Below are positions 1 to 8,615 of a stretch of 64,000 nucleotides of DNA, in pieces. The DNA is from 66-474 sp040255405 (GTDB lineage Bacteria > Pseudomonadota > Gammaproteobacteria > Xanthomonadales > Rhodanobacteraceae): the NCBI GenBank assembly GCA_040255405.1, contig JBDZUX010000011.1:5896-69895 (forward strand), in the 5' to 3' direction. The position numbers were made by a program, and so were the translations under genes. Numbering within the stretch: position 1 is the first letter of the stretch; every line of letters begins with the position of its first letter. The notes beneath the pieces were generated by a model, which was given only the letters and a program-made list of their open reading frames with translations, made no database searches and had not been told where the DNA came from.

Positions 1-1
1 C

Positions 2-1351
2 CACCAGCTCCACATCGCGCCGCACGCCTTTGCCGGTCCCAATGCGTACTACCAGCGCGAAAATCGCTGCCTGTGCTTCGGGTACTTTCCGGGACCGGGC
101 GGGCGCATGGTCTACACCTGCCTGTCCCACGACGTCGTCGCGCACGAAATGACGCATGCGCTGCTCGACGGTCTGCGCCCCCGTTTCATCGATCCGTCGT
201 CGCCCGACCAGGCCGGATTCCACGAAGGGTTCGCCGACGTGGTGGCGCTGCTGTCGGTGCTGTCGGATCGCGCCATCGTCGAGCAGGTGCTGATCCGGCA
301 GGGCGTGATGCGCGGACGGCGCGCCCTGATCCCGCCGCGCGCGTTGACCGCATCCGCGCTCAAGGCTTCGGCGCTGCTGGGGCTGGCGGAACAATTCGGG
401 GCCTCGATTCCAAACGATGCGGGCACGGCGTTGCGGCGATCCGTGTCACTGAACCCATCCGCGCGCTGGCAAGAGGATCCGGACTGGGAAGAGCCCCACC
501 AGCGTGGCGAAATCCTGGTCGCCGCGGTGATGGATGCGTTTCTCGCGGTGTGGGTGGCCCGCATCGCCGGCCTGGGCATCGTGGCGCGCGGGATGTACGA
601 CGGCAACCGTGTCGTCGAAGAAGGCGTGGCGGCGGCCAACCACCTCATGACGATGTGCATCCGGGCGCTCGACTACGCGCCGTCCACGGATCTCCAGTAC
701 GTCGATTACCTGAGTGCGCTGCTCACCGCCGACAAGGAAACGGTGCCGGATGATTCGAAGTACCACTACCGGCAGATCGTGCGGAAGACCTTCGGCGCGT
801 GGGGAATCCAACCCGTGAGTCACCCCGGCGGCGATGGCTGCTGGGAATCCTTCGGCCGGCCGGTGTCCTACCGCAACCTGCGCGCCGAGGCGTTGCGGCG
901 GGACCCCGACGAGGCCTTCCGCTTCATCTGGGAGAACTTCGAAGCGCTGAAGCTCGCCCGCGAGGCCTACACCCAGGTACAGGCCGTGCATCCGGTGGCC
1001 CGGGTGGCGCCCGACGGGCTCATCGTCCGGGAAACGGTGGTCGATTACCTGCAGATCCTCGCCGTCCGCGGGCATGAGCTCGGCACGCTCGGCTTGCGGC
1101 GACCGGAGGAACTGCCCACCGGCAAGGAGGTGCGCCTGTACGGCGGCGGCGTGCTGGTGCTGGATGAATTCGGACGGCTGAAGTACAGCATCGGCAACAA
1201 CGTCGCCAACGTTGCCCGCCAACAGGCGCGCCTGGATTACCTGGCCAAGGTGGGCTTCTTCGAGTACCGCAGCGACCAGGATTTCAGCCGCGGCTTCTTC
1301 GCGCGCTTGCACCTGGCGCGAGCGCGCGACCGCTGGGCCCCGGGAGGTTGA
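2..1351 (+). CDS. M4-like zinc metallopeptidase (gluzincin), 5' end outside window
   Basis: This is the last 449 codons of a gene that begins left of the window; the frame is open back to base 2, so the ATG at 107 is internal. An HEMTH motif (bases 143-157) gives two zinc-ligand histidines and the catalytic glutamate. An HEGFAD motif follows, whose glutamate lies 22 residues after the second histidine and fits the third ligand of thermolysin-like gluzincins. No membrane segment is visible in this part. The stop lies 3 bases before the next gene, so the two are probably co-transcribed. The rest of the operon points to a specialised secreted or injected role rather than general proteolysis, but that is inference. 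The family call is firm; the substrate is unknown. Confidence 0.8.
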   Translation, partial: HQLHIAPHAFAGPNAYYQRENRCLCFGYFPGPGGRMVYTCLSHDVVAHEMTHALLDGLRPRFIDPSSPDQAGFHEGFADVVALLSVLSDRAIVEQVLIRQGVMRGRRALIPPRALTASALKASALLGLAEQFGASIPNDAGTALRRSVSLNPSARWQEDPDWEEPHQRGEILVAAVMDAFLAVWVARIAGLGIVARGMYDGNRVVEEGVAAANHLMTMCIRALDYAPSTDLQYVDYLSALLTADKETVPDDSKYHYRQIVRKTFGAWGIQPVSHPGGDGCWESFGRPVSYRNLRAEALRRDPDEAFRFIWENFEALKLAREAYTQVQAVHPVARVAPDGLIVRETVVDYLQILAVRGHELGTLGLRRPEELPTGKEVRLYGGGVLVLDEFGRLKYSIGNNVANVARQQARLDYLAKVGFFEYRSDQDFSRGFFARLHLARARDRWAPGG

Positions 1352-1354
1352 GCC

Positions 1355-2647
1355 ATGGTTCCCACCAGCGTTCGGGTGCGCATGTACCAGGTCGGCTTCG
1401 GCGACTGCTTCCTGTTGACGTTCCGGTATGCCGGGCGGACCAAGCCGCGCCACGTGCTGGTTGACTTCGGCACCACGGCAGCGCCGAGCGGCAGCCCTTC
1501 GCAACTGCTCGGCAGGATCGCCGAGGACATCCGCAAGACGGTCGGCAACGCCCCCTTCGCCGTGGTCGCGACCCATCGCCATCGCGACCACATCGCCGGT
1601 TTCGATCCAGGTTCGAACGGCAAGGGACCGGGCGCGGTCATTGCCGCGCTCAAGCCCCGATTCGTGGTGCAACCCTGGACGGAACAGCCGGATCTAGCGG
1701 TGGATGCGAAGGCGCCTCCCGGGTTCAAGGGACTGGCGGCGCGGCAGGAAACCCTGGCATCGCTCCAGGCGATTGCCCGGCAGGCCGTGGATGTTGCGCT
1801 TCCGCGGCTGCAGCGCTCGTTCCAGCGCACCGCCACCGCCGAGCAGTTGGCGTTCATCGGCGAAGACAATATTTCCAACGACGGCGCGGTTCGCAATTTG
1901 ATGCGGATGGCGCCCAACGACTATGTGTACGCCGGGAAGCCCACGAAGCTCGCCCGGTTCCTGCCGGGCGTCAAGGTGACGGTGATGGGGCCGCCGACGG
2001 TGAAACAGCACGACAGCGTGCGCAAAGAACGCATCAGGGACCCCGACGAGTTCTGGAGCCTGCAAGGCAAAGCCTTCGGACTGGGCGTGAAGTCCGGCTC
2101 GACCGGCGACAGGGCCCTGTTTCCCGGCCACGAGCAGACGACCGGTGGAAGCGCACCGTTGTGGGCGCGCTGGATCATCAAGTCCCTGCGCAGCGCGCAG
2201 GGCGACCAACTCCTGGAACTGGTGCGTTCGCTCGATACGGCGATGAACAACACCAGCGTGATCCTGCTGTTCGAGTGCGGCGGACACCGGTTTCTGTTTC
2301 CCGGCGATGCGCAGATCGAGAATTGGGAATACGCGCTCGGCCAGAAGAAGTTCACCGGGCTGCTCAAGAACATCACGGTCTACAAGGTCGGGCATCACGG
2401 CAGTTTGAATGCGACGCCCAAAACGCTCTGGAAGCAGTGGTACCCGCAGGGCGCCAAGCCGCTCGCCGTCGGCAAACGCATGACCTCGCTCATGTCGACC
2501 AAGGCCGGCAAACACGGGAGTGTTGCCAGTGGCACCGAGGTTCCGCGCACCAAGCTGGTGACCGCACTCAAGAAGTGGACGCGGCTGCATTCCACCCAGG
2601 ACCTCCACGGCGCGCTGTACGTGGATGAAGTCTTTGCAATCCGATGA
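1355..2647 (+). CDS. Metallo-beta-lactamase-fold hydrolase (ComEC-tail-like)
   Basis: A 430-residue protein whose THRHRDH motif (His74, His76, Asp78, His79) is the metal-binding signature of the metallo-beta-lactamase fold. A later FPGDA segment and a VGHHGS segment match the C-terminal part of ComEC/Rec2-like hydrolases. It has no signal peptide or membrane helices, unlike ComEC itself, so it is a soluble stand-alone hydrolase. The start is set by a GGGAGG ribosome site at 1342-1347, 7 bases before the ATG. It sits between a metallopeptidase and a tail-sheath gene; such free-standing hydrolases are found in toxin, defence and effector loci. Its substrate (nucleic acid, phosphodiester or other) cannot be read from the sequence. 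Confidence 0.75.
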   Translation: MVPTSVRVRMYQVGFGDCFLLTFRYAGRTKPRHVLVDFGTTAAPSGSPSQLLGRIAEDIRKTVGNAPFAVVATHRHRDHIAGFDPGSNGKGPGAVIAALKPRFVVQPWTEQPDLAVDAKAPPGFKGLAARQETLASLQAIARQAVDVALPRLQRSFQRTATAEQLAFIGEDNISNDGAVRNLMRMAPNDYVYAGKPTKLARFLPGVKVTVMGPPTVKQHDSVRKERIRDPDEFWSLQGKAFGLGVKSGSTGDRALFPGHEQTTGGSAPLWARWIIKSLRSAQGDQLLELVRSLDTAMNNTSVILLFECGGHRFLFPGDAQIENWEYALGQKKFTGLLKNITVYKVGHHGSLNATPKTLWKQWYPQGAKPLAVGKRMTSLMSTKAGKHGSVASGTEVPRTKLVTALKKWTRLHSTQDLHGALYVDEVFAIR

Positions 2648-2784
2648 CATTGCCGACAGCGGAGCCCCCGTCGCGGTTGTTGGCATGCTTGTGACCGGTG
2701 CATTTTCAAGCGTTGCGCTTGTCCCCGTGCAAGCGCTCCTGCGGGATTCCAGCTGATCGATCATGGCCAGCGGAGGGTACGCCC

Positions 2785-4263
2785 ATGTCGGCACGGTTCA
2801 CCTATCCCGGCGTCCATGTCGAAGAAGACTTCAGCGGCGCGCACGCCATCACGAGCGTCGCGACTTCGATCACCTTGTTCGCCGGTTGGGTTTCGCGCGG
2901 TCCGATCGGACGTGCCCATCCCGTCACCGGGCTCGCCGACTACCAGCGCACGTTTGGCGGACTCGATGCGCGCAGCGTATTGGGCCACGTCGTCAAGCAG
3001 TTCCATGACAACGGCGGCAGCGATGCCTTGATCGTGCGTCTGGTCGATGCCGACGCCGCGACGGCCGCGGTCGTGCACGGCGCACTCAAATTCTCCGCTA
3101 CTTCGCCCGGCCAGTGGGCCAACGCCTTCGCGGTGCGCACCATCCGTTACGCGTCGCCGGGTGACGATCGGTTCCAGCTCGACGTGCTCGACACCGGCGG
3201 CGACCCGGTCGTGGTAGAGCGTTACCGGGACCTGTCCGCCGACCCGGGCGACCCGCAGGGTCGCTTCGTGGAAGCCCTGGTCAATGCCAGTTCTGCGTTT
3301 ATCACTGTGACCGCCATCGGGGCCTCCGCGCCCGCGGATGCGACCAGCGCGCTGGTCGGCGGTGACGACGGCACGCCCCTTTTGCCGGGCAGCAGCACTT
3401 TCCACGCCGCGCTTGCCGCAGCTTTCGAGGAGAACGCGACCGCCGGTCTCGACCTGGTCAATCTGGTCTGCGTGCCCGGTGAAACGGATGTCACCACGCT
3501 CGCCGCATTGCAGGGCTGGTGTCGCAAGCATCGCGCATTCCTGATCGCGGACGCGGACCCGGCGGCGACCGTACGATCGCTGTCGGAGGGCACCACCGCG
3601 GTGCCGGACGGCCCGGATGCCCTCAACGCCGCAGTGTTCTTTCCGTGGGTGCGCGCGCCCGATCCGCTGCGCGGTGGCGCGCTGGCGGACTTCCCGCCGT
3701 GCGGCTTCGTCGCCGGTGTGTTCGCACGCACCGATGCCGCGGGCGGCGTGTGGGCGACGCCAGCGGGCCAGGGCGCATCGCTGGATGGCGCTGCCGGGTT
3801 GGCCGTGGCGGTCGACGACGCCGGGAACAGCCTGCTCAATCCCAAAGCCATCAACTGCCTGCGTACCTTTCCGGCGTACGGCACCGTGATCTGGGGTTCG
3901 CGCACGCTGCACGGCCAGGATGCTCGCGGCTCGGAGTGGAAGTACATCCCGGTGCGGCGGATGGCCCTGTTCCTGGAGGAAACGCTTTATCGCGGCACGC
4001 AATGGGTGGTGTTCGAGCCCAATGACGAATCGCTGTGGTCGCAGATCCGACTGAGAATCGGCGAATTCCTCCAGGGGCTGTTTCACCAGGGCGCGTTCCA
4101 GGGGCGTACCCCCAGGGAAGCCTACTTCGTCAAGTGCGACAGCGAGACGACCACGCAGGCCGACATCGACCACGGTGTCGTCAACACCATCATTGGTTTC
4201 GCGCCGCTCAAGCCCGCCGAGTTCGTGATCATCAAGCTGCAGCAGGTGCGTCCTCGCGTTTGA
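2785..4263 (+). CDS. Contractile tail sheath protein
   Basis: A 492-residue sheath subunit of a contractile phage-tail-like machine. The N-terminus has the family pattern PGVHVEE, then a TSIT...GWVSRGP segment that begins the first sheath domain. The C-terminal 120 residues contain the conserved RGTQWVVFEPND block, the QGAFQGRTP segment and the final strand region used in subunit-to-subunit strand exchange. The ATG at 2785 is chosen over the longer in-frame start at 2698 because GGAGGG (2772-2777) lies 7 bases upstream and the protein then starts at the family's usual point. No tube, baseplate, spike or ATPase gene lies in this window; they may lie to the left. The stop abuts the convergent LysR gene with no spacer. 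It could belong to an extracellular contractile injection system or a prophage remnant. Confidence 0.85.
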   Translation: MSARFTYPGVHVEEDFSGAHAITSVATSITLFAGWVSRGPIGRAHPVTGLADYQRTFGGLDARSVLGHVVKQFHDNGGSDALIVRLVDADAATAAVVHGALKFSATSPGQWANAFAVRTIRYASPGDDRFQLDVLDTGGDPVVVERYRDLSADPGDPQGRFVEALVNASSAFITVTAIGASAPADATSALVGGDDGTPLLPGSSTFHAALAAAFEENATAGLDLVNLVCVPGETDVTTLAALQGWCRKHRAFLIADADPAATVRSLSEGTTAVPDGPDALNAAVFFPWVRAPDPLRGGALADFPPCGFVAGVFARTDAAGGVWATPAGQGASLDGAAGLAVAVDDAGNSLLNPKAINCLRTFPAYGTVIWGSRTLHGQDARGSEWKYIPVRRMALFLEETLYRGTQWVVFEPNDESLWSQIRLRIGEFLQGLFHQGAFQGRTPREAYFVKCDSETTTQADIDHGVVNTIIGFAPLKPAEFVIIKLQQVRPRV

Positions 4264-5283
4264 TCAGCGCTCGGAGTCCCCGGGTTCATCGTGCTCGCGA
4301 TGGGCGAGCAGGCCTGGCCTGATCTGGTTGATGAATCCGCGGGCCTCGGCGGACAGGTATTTGCCTTTGCGCATCACCACGCCGTAGCTGCGCTGCGGGA
4401 ACCATGCGCTCATGTTGCGGGCGACCAGTTTCCCGTCGTCGGCATCACTGAGACAGATGCTCGTCACGATCGAAATGCCGAGGCCCATGGCGACGTACTG
4501 CTTGATCACTTCCCATCCGCCGACCTCGATCGCCACGGTGTAGGGCACCTTGCGTTGCTGGAAGACGAGATCCACCAAACGGTAGGTCGTCAAGCGGTGC
4601 GGCGGAAGAATCAGGCCGAACGGCGACAGGTCGCCAAGGCGAAGGTCGGGCTTGGTGGCCAATGGGTGCCCGACGGGCAGGATCAGCATGGGGTCGTAGC
4701 GGCGAAACGGTTGATAGGTGATGTCGTGCGGCACGTCCAGCATCGAACCGACCGCGAAGTCGGCCTTGTTGGAGCGCAACATCGCCAGTCCATCCTGCCC
4801 GGTGACGCTGGCGAGTTGCAGGCGCACCCCGGGGAAATGTTCGCGGTACCGGGCAACCAGGGGCGGCAACAGATACTGGATCGTGGACGAGCCCGCCGCG
4901 ATGACGAGATCGCCCGCGCCCAGGCCCTCGACTGCGCTGTGGAATTGCTTGTCCAGTGAATCCAGTCCTTCCACGAGCGGCCTTGCCTGTTCGTACAACG
5001 CCTGGCCCGCGCGGGTCATGGTCACGCGCGGTCGCCCGCGGTCCAGCAGCTTGGCGCCAAGTTCGCGCTCCAGCGCCTGCAGTTGCAGGCTCACCGATGG
5101 CGCCGACAGGAACAGGGATTCCGCGGCGCGCGTCAAGGTGCCGAACCGCACGACCGCGACAAAGGCCCGGAGCTGCTTGTAGCGGTTGCCCTTGTAGTAG
5201 AACCGGGTCGTACTGCCCTTTGCGGCTGCACTGACACCGCGCGCCTTGCGCCGCCCCGCTTTTGGCTTGCCTGGCTCCTTCAT
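4264..5283 (-). CDS. LysR-family transcriptional regulator, divergent from aceBA
   Basis: A 339-residue LysR-type regulator. A basic tail of about 35 residues precedes the winged-helix domain (LTRAAESLFLSAPSVSLQLQ, roughly residues 55-75), followed by the two-lobed ligand-binding domain. The ligand-binding half has a CysB/Cbl-like flavour. The ATG at 5283 is preferred to the TTG at 5298 because GGGAAA lies just upstream and a good promoter fits (separate entry). It is transcribed away from aceB across about 125 bases, the classic layout in which a LysR protein controls the divergent operon. Its likely role is control of the glyoxylate bypass in response to a metabolite; the effector is unknown. 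The basic N-terminal extension is longer than usual for the family. Confidence 0.85.
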   Translation of the reverse strand: MKEPGKPKAGRRKARGVSAAAKGSTTRFYYKGNRYKQLRAFVAVVRFGTLTRAAESLFLSAPSVSLQLQALERELGAKLLDRGRPRVTMTRAGQALYEQARPLVEGLDSLDKQFHSAVEGLGAGDLVIAAGSSTIQYLLPPLVARYREHFPGVRLQLASVTGQDGLAMLRSNKADFAVGSMLDVPHDITYQPFRRYDPMLILPVGHPLATKPDLRLGDLSPFGLILPPHRLTTYRLVDLVFQQRKVPYTVAIEVGGWEVIKQYVAMGLGISIVTSICLSDADDGKLVARNMSAWFPQRSYGVVMRKGKYLSAEARGFINQIRPGLLAHREHDEPGDSER

Positions 5284-5327
5284 TCGTTTCCCAGTCAATG
5301 GGTTGTTGATTCTTTAACAGTGCCAAT

Positions 5328-5356
5328 CTTATGCATTGAATGGTCTGCTTTGTCAA
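5328..5356 (-). promoter_or_regulatory. Predicted sigma-70 promoter of the LysR gene
   Basis: On the reverse strand a perfect -35 TTGACA (5356-5351) is followed after 17 bases by CATAAG (5333-5328), a 4/6 match to the -10 consensus. It would give a leader of roughly 38 bases before the ATG at 5283. The same stretch is the upstream region of aceB, so regulator binding here could couple both directions. Confidence 0.45.
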
Positions 5357-5409
5357 ATGTGATTGCCAACACTACGGTCGATCGGTCACCCAACGCAAAG
5401 GAAAACGTC

Positions 5410-7014
5410 ATGGACATGCTTATGGAAAAGCCCTGCGACACGGCTGGCATCAGGATCCGCGGCTGTCTGGGCCCGGCGCATGCCGGCATGCTGTCCAACC
5501 GGGCCCTGGCCCTGCTAGCGAGCCTGCATCATCGATTCGATGCGCGCTGCCGGGCGCTGCTGGCCGAACGCGCCAAGGCCCAGGCGTGCCACGACGCCGG
5601 TGAATTGCCGGATTTCCGTCCTGATACCAGCGCAATCCGCGCTGCCGGGTGGAAGGTCGAGTCCATCCCCGCGGTGCTGCAGGATCGCCGCGTCGAAATT
5701 ACCGGTCCGGTCGATCGCAAGATGGTGATCAACGGCCTGAACGCGGGCGCCAATGTGTTCATGGCCGATTTCGAGGATTCGACGTCCCCGACCTGGAAGA
5801 ACCTGCTCGACGGCCAACTGAACCTGCGGGACGCGGTGACGGGCCGGATCGACTACCGGGCGCCGGATGGACGGGTCTACCGGCTCAACCAGGACACCGC
5901 GGTGCTGATGGTGCGCCCGCGCGGCCTGCATCTTCCCGAAGACCACGTCTTGATCGGCGGCGAACCGGTCTCGGGCGCACTGTTCGACTTCACCCTGTTT
6001 GCACTCCACAACGCCCGCGACCTGGCTGCGCGCGGCCTCGGACCCTTCATCTATCTGCCCAAGCTCCAGTCGATGGAAGAGGCGGCGTGGTGGGAGGACG
6101 TCATGGCGTACGTCGAACGGGAACTCGGCCTCGCGTGCGGCACGATGAAGGTGACCATATTGATCGAAACCCTGCCGGCGGCGTTCCAGATGGAGGAAAT
6201 CCTGTACGCCCTGCGCCGGCGCGCGGTCGGCCTCAACTGCGGCCGCTGGGATTACATCTTCTCGTACCTGAAGACCTTGCGCCGCCACGCCGACCGGGTG
6301 CTGCCCGAACGCGGGCAGGTGACCATGACCGTGCCGTTCCTGCGCAGCTACAGCCGGCACCTGATCCAGGTTTGCCACCGCCGCGGCGCATTCGCGATGG
6401 GTGGCATGGCGGCGCAAATTCCGATCAAGGGCGACGCTGCGGCCAACGCGGCCGCACTCGCCAAGGTGCGCGCGGACAAACTGCGCGAGGTCACCGATGG
6501 CCACGACGGCACCTGGGTCGCGCATCCCGCGCTGGTGGCGGTTGCGCGTGAAGTCTTCGATGCGCACATGCCGACGCCCAATCAGCTGCATGTCCAGCGC
6601 AGCGACGTGCCGGTGACGCGCGACGCGCTGATCGCGCGCTGCGGCGGCAGCATCACCCAGGCGGGATTCGACAACAACGTGGAAGTGGCGCTGCGCTACA
6701 TCGCCGCGTGGCTTGCGGGGCAGGGCTGCGTGCCGATCCATCACCTGATGGAGGACGCCGCCACCGCCGAAATCGCGCGCACCCAGTTGTGGCAGTGGCT
6801 GCACCACGACGGCGGCCTCGCCTTCGACGATGGCGCTCCGATCACGGTTGGGCGTTTCGACCAGGCACTTGCCGCCCAGACGCACGCGTTTGTCGCAGCG
6901 GACGCGGTCGGCTCGACCCATGCCGCGGAAGCTGCGCGCCTGCTGGGCGAACTGGTCCGCGCCGATGACCTCGCGGAGTTCCTGACCCTGCACGCCTACC
7001 CCCAGCTGCATTGA
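5410..7014 (+). CDS. aceB: Malate synthase A
   Basis: Condenses glyoxylate with acetyl-CoA to give malate, the second step of the glyoxylate bypass in the cytoplasm. The 534-residue length matches form A of the enzyme (about 530 residues), not the 720-residue form G. The family signature GLNCGRWDYIFSYLK is present, as are the MADFEDS segment near the N-terminus and the metal/substrate region ILIETLPAAFQMEE. The start at 5410 follows AAAGGA (5397-5402); two further in-frame ATGs at 5416 and 5422 are possible. The next gene, aceA, begins 29 bases downstream with its own ribosome site, forming the usual aceBA operon. Expression is probably governed by the divergent LysR gene and induced on acetate or fatty acids. 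Confidence 0.96.
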   Translation: MDMLMEKPCDTAGIRIRGCLGPAHAGMLSNRALALLASLHHRFDARCRALLAERAKAQACHDAGELPDFRPDTSAIRAAGWKVESIPAVLQDRRVEITGPVDRKMVINGLNAGANVFMADFEDSTSPTWKNLLDGQLNLRDAVTGRIDYRAPDGRVYRLNQDTAVLMVRPRGLHLPEDHVLIGGEPVSGALFDFTLFALHNARDLAARGLGPFIYLPKLQSMEEAAWWEDVMAYVERELGLACGTMKVTILIETLPAAFQMEEILYALRRRAVGLNCGRWDYIFSYLKTLRRHADRVLPERGQVTMTVPFLRSYSRHLIQVCHRRGAFAMGGMAAQIPIKGDAAANAAALAKVRADKLREVTDGHDGTWVAHPALVAVAREVFDAHMPTPNQLHVQRSDVPVTRDALIARCGGSITQAGFDNNVEVALRYIAAWLAGQGCVPIHHLMEDAATAEIARTQLWQWLHHDGGLAFDDGAPITVGRFDQALAAQTHAFVAADAVGSTHAAEAARLLGELVRADDLAEFLTLHAYPQLH

Positions 7015-7043
7015 TCACTTCCACGATTACCAAGGAGAAACCC

Positions 7044-8336
7044 ATGAACCATCAATTGCCCACCAGTGAACAACTCCAGCTCGACTGGGACAACCATCCA
7101 CGCTGGAGCGGTGTCACCCGCAGTTATTCCGCGGCCGACGTGGTACGTCTGCGCGGCACGGTGCCGGTCGAGCACTCCCTCGCACGCCGTGGCGCCGAGC
7201 GCCTCTGGCATGACTTGCACCATGAGCCCTACGTCAACGCTTTGGGCGCACTCACCGGCAACCAGGCGTTGCAGCAGGTCAAGGCCGGCTTGAAGGCCAT
7301 TTATCTCTCGGGCTGGCAAGTGGCGGCCGACGCCAACACGGCCGGCACGATGTATCCCGACCAGTCGCTGTATCCGGTCGATGCGGTGCCCGACGTCGTG
7401 CGCCGGATCAACAACACGCTGATGCGCGCCGACCAGATCTGCCACAGCGAAGGCCAGGGCGACATCGACTGGCTGGTGCCGATCGTGGCCGACGCGGAAG
7501 CCGGCTTCGGCGGGGTGCTGAACGCCTTCGAATTGATGAAGCACATGATCGAGGCGGGCGCTGCCGCGGTGCACTTCGAGGACCAGCTGGCCAGCGCGAA
7601 GAAATGCGGCCACATGGGCGGCAAGGTGCTGGTGCCGACCTCGGAAGCGATCGGCAAGCTGGTGGCCGCGCGCCTCGCCGCCGATGTGTCGGGCGTGCCG
7701 ACTCTGATCGTCGCACGCACCGACGCGATGGGCGCGGGGCTGCTTACCTCCGACATCGACGAGCGCGATCGCGTATTCTGCACCGGCGAGCGCACCGCGG
7801 AGGGCTTCTTCCGCACCCGCGCCGGCATCGAACAGGCGATCGCGCGTGGCCTCGCGTACGCACCGTACGCCGACCTCGTGTGGTGCGAAACCTCCAAGCC
7901 CGACCTCGAACAGGCACGCCGCTTCGCCGATGCCGTCCTCGCGAAGTACCCCGGCAAGTTGCTGGCCTACAACTGTTCACCCAGCTTCAACTGGAAGCAC
8001 AACCTCGACGACGCCACGATCGCGACGTTCCAGCAGCAGCTCGCCGGTATGGGCTACAAATTCCAGTTCATCACGCTGGCTGGATTCCACGCGCTCAACC
8101 ATTCGATGTTCCAGTTGGCCCGCGGCTATCGCGATCGCCAGATGGCGGCCTACGTGGAACTGCAGCAGGCCGAGTTCGCCGCCGAACGCGAAGGCTATAC
8201 CGCGGCGCGCCACCAGCACGAAGTCGGCGCCGGCTATTTCGACGCCGTCAACCAGGCGATCGCGGGCGGCCGCTCTTCCCTCTCGGCACTCGATGGCTCC
8301 ACCGAACAGGCCCAGTTTCGGCGCGGGGCAGCTTGA
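7044..8336 (+). CDS. aceA: Isocitrate lyase
   Basis: Cleaves isocitrate to succinate and glyoxylate, the first committed step of the glyoxylate bypass. The 430-residue protein carries the KKCGHMGGK catalytic loop with Cys188 as the active-site nucleophile/acid, the NCSPSFNW active-site segment, and VADAEAGFGG, which binds magnesium and substrate. The length fits the short bacterial type (E. coli AceA has about 434 residues). An AAGGAG ribosome site (7032-7037) precedes the ATG by 6 bases and rules out the longer frame from 7011. It is co-transcribed with aceB. I see no nearby aceK (isocitrate dehydrogenase kinase/phosphatase). Confidence 0.97.
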   Translation: MNHQLPTSEQLQLDWDNHPRWSGVTRSYSAADVVRLRGTVPVEHSLARRGAERLWHDLHHEPYVNALGALTGNQALQQVKAGLKAIYLSGWQVAADANTAGTMYPDQSLYPVDAVPDVVRRINNTLMRADQICHSEGQGDIDWLVPIVADAEAGFGGVLNAFELMKHMIEAGAAAVHFEDQLASAKKCGHMGGKVLVPTSEAIGKLVAARLAADVSGVPTLIVARTDAMGAGLLTSDIDERDRVFCTGERTAEGFFRTRAGIEQAIARGLAYAPYADLVWCETSKPDLEQARRFADAVLAKYPGKLLAYNCSPSFNWKHNLDDATIATFQQQLAGMGYKFQFITLAGFHALNHSMFQLARGYRDRQMAAYVELQQAEFAAEREGYTAARHQHEVGAGYFDAVNQAIAGGRSSLSALDGSTEQAQFRRGAA

Positions 8337-8372
8337 CTGCGGCGAACGTGGATTGCTGGTGCACGGCGTGAT

Positions 8373-8390
8373 CCGCCGGTACGCCGGCGG
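8373..8390 (+). other. Perfect hairpin downstream of aceA
   Basis: CCGCCGG and CCGGCGG pair as a perfect 7-base stem around a TACG loop, 36 bases after the aceA stop. It could end or stabilise the aceBA transcript, but no run of T follows, so I do not call it an intrinsic terminator. The rest of 8337-8615 shows nothing I recognise. Confidence 0.4.
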
Positions 8391-8615
8391 CGATACGCGT
8401 TTGCGATCTTGTCGCTGGTCGCAAGCCGCCTGCAGGAAATCCGGACCGGCGTAGCTCCTGCAAGCGTACATTGACCCGAGTCGGCACGGTGCGCCGTCGA
8501 GACGTCGCGCAGGTGTGGTTCCGCCGGCGACCAGACCCAGATCAGGAACGCACGCAGCAGCCGCTGCTAGCTTGCGCGTGCACGCAGCCGCGTCGCGCCG
8601 GTCAGTCGCCTTCCG

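Noticed and set aside
446..1672. Long reverse-strand open frame opposite the metallopeptidase and MBL genes
   Set aside because: It mirrors codons of two well-supported forward genes; high GC opens antisense frames, and its product matches no family.
2707..2721. Terminator between the MBL and sheath genes (CAAGCG-TTG-CGCTTG hairpin)
   Set aside because: The T-run lies before, not after, the stem in the forward direction, and the next gene seems to belong to the same operon.
2761..4173. 470-codon reverse frame opposite the tail sheath
   Set aside because: The forward frame has clear sheath motifs and a ribosome site; the reverse product is Arg/His/Gln-rich low-complexity.
2785..4263. Prophage call from the tail sheath
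   Set aside because: No capsid, portal, integrase, lysis or attachment sequence is seen; an injection-system edge or orphan sheath is equally likely.
8373..8390. Intrinsic terminator after aceA
   Set aside because: A good hairpin, but no T-run follows.
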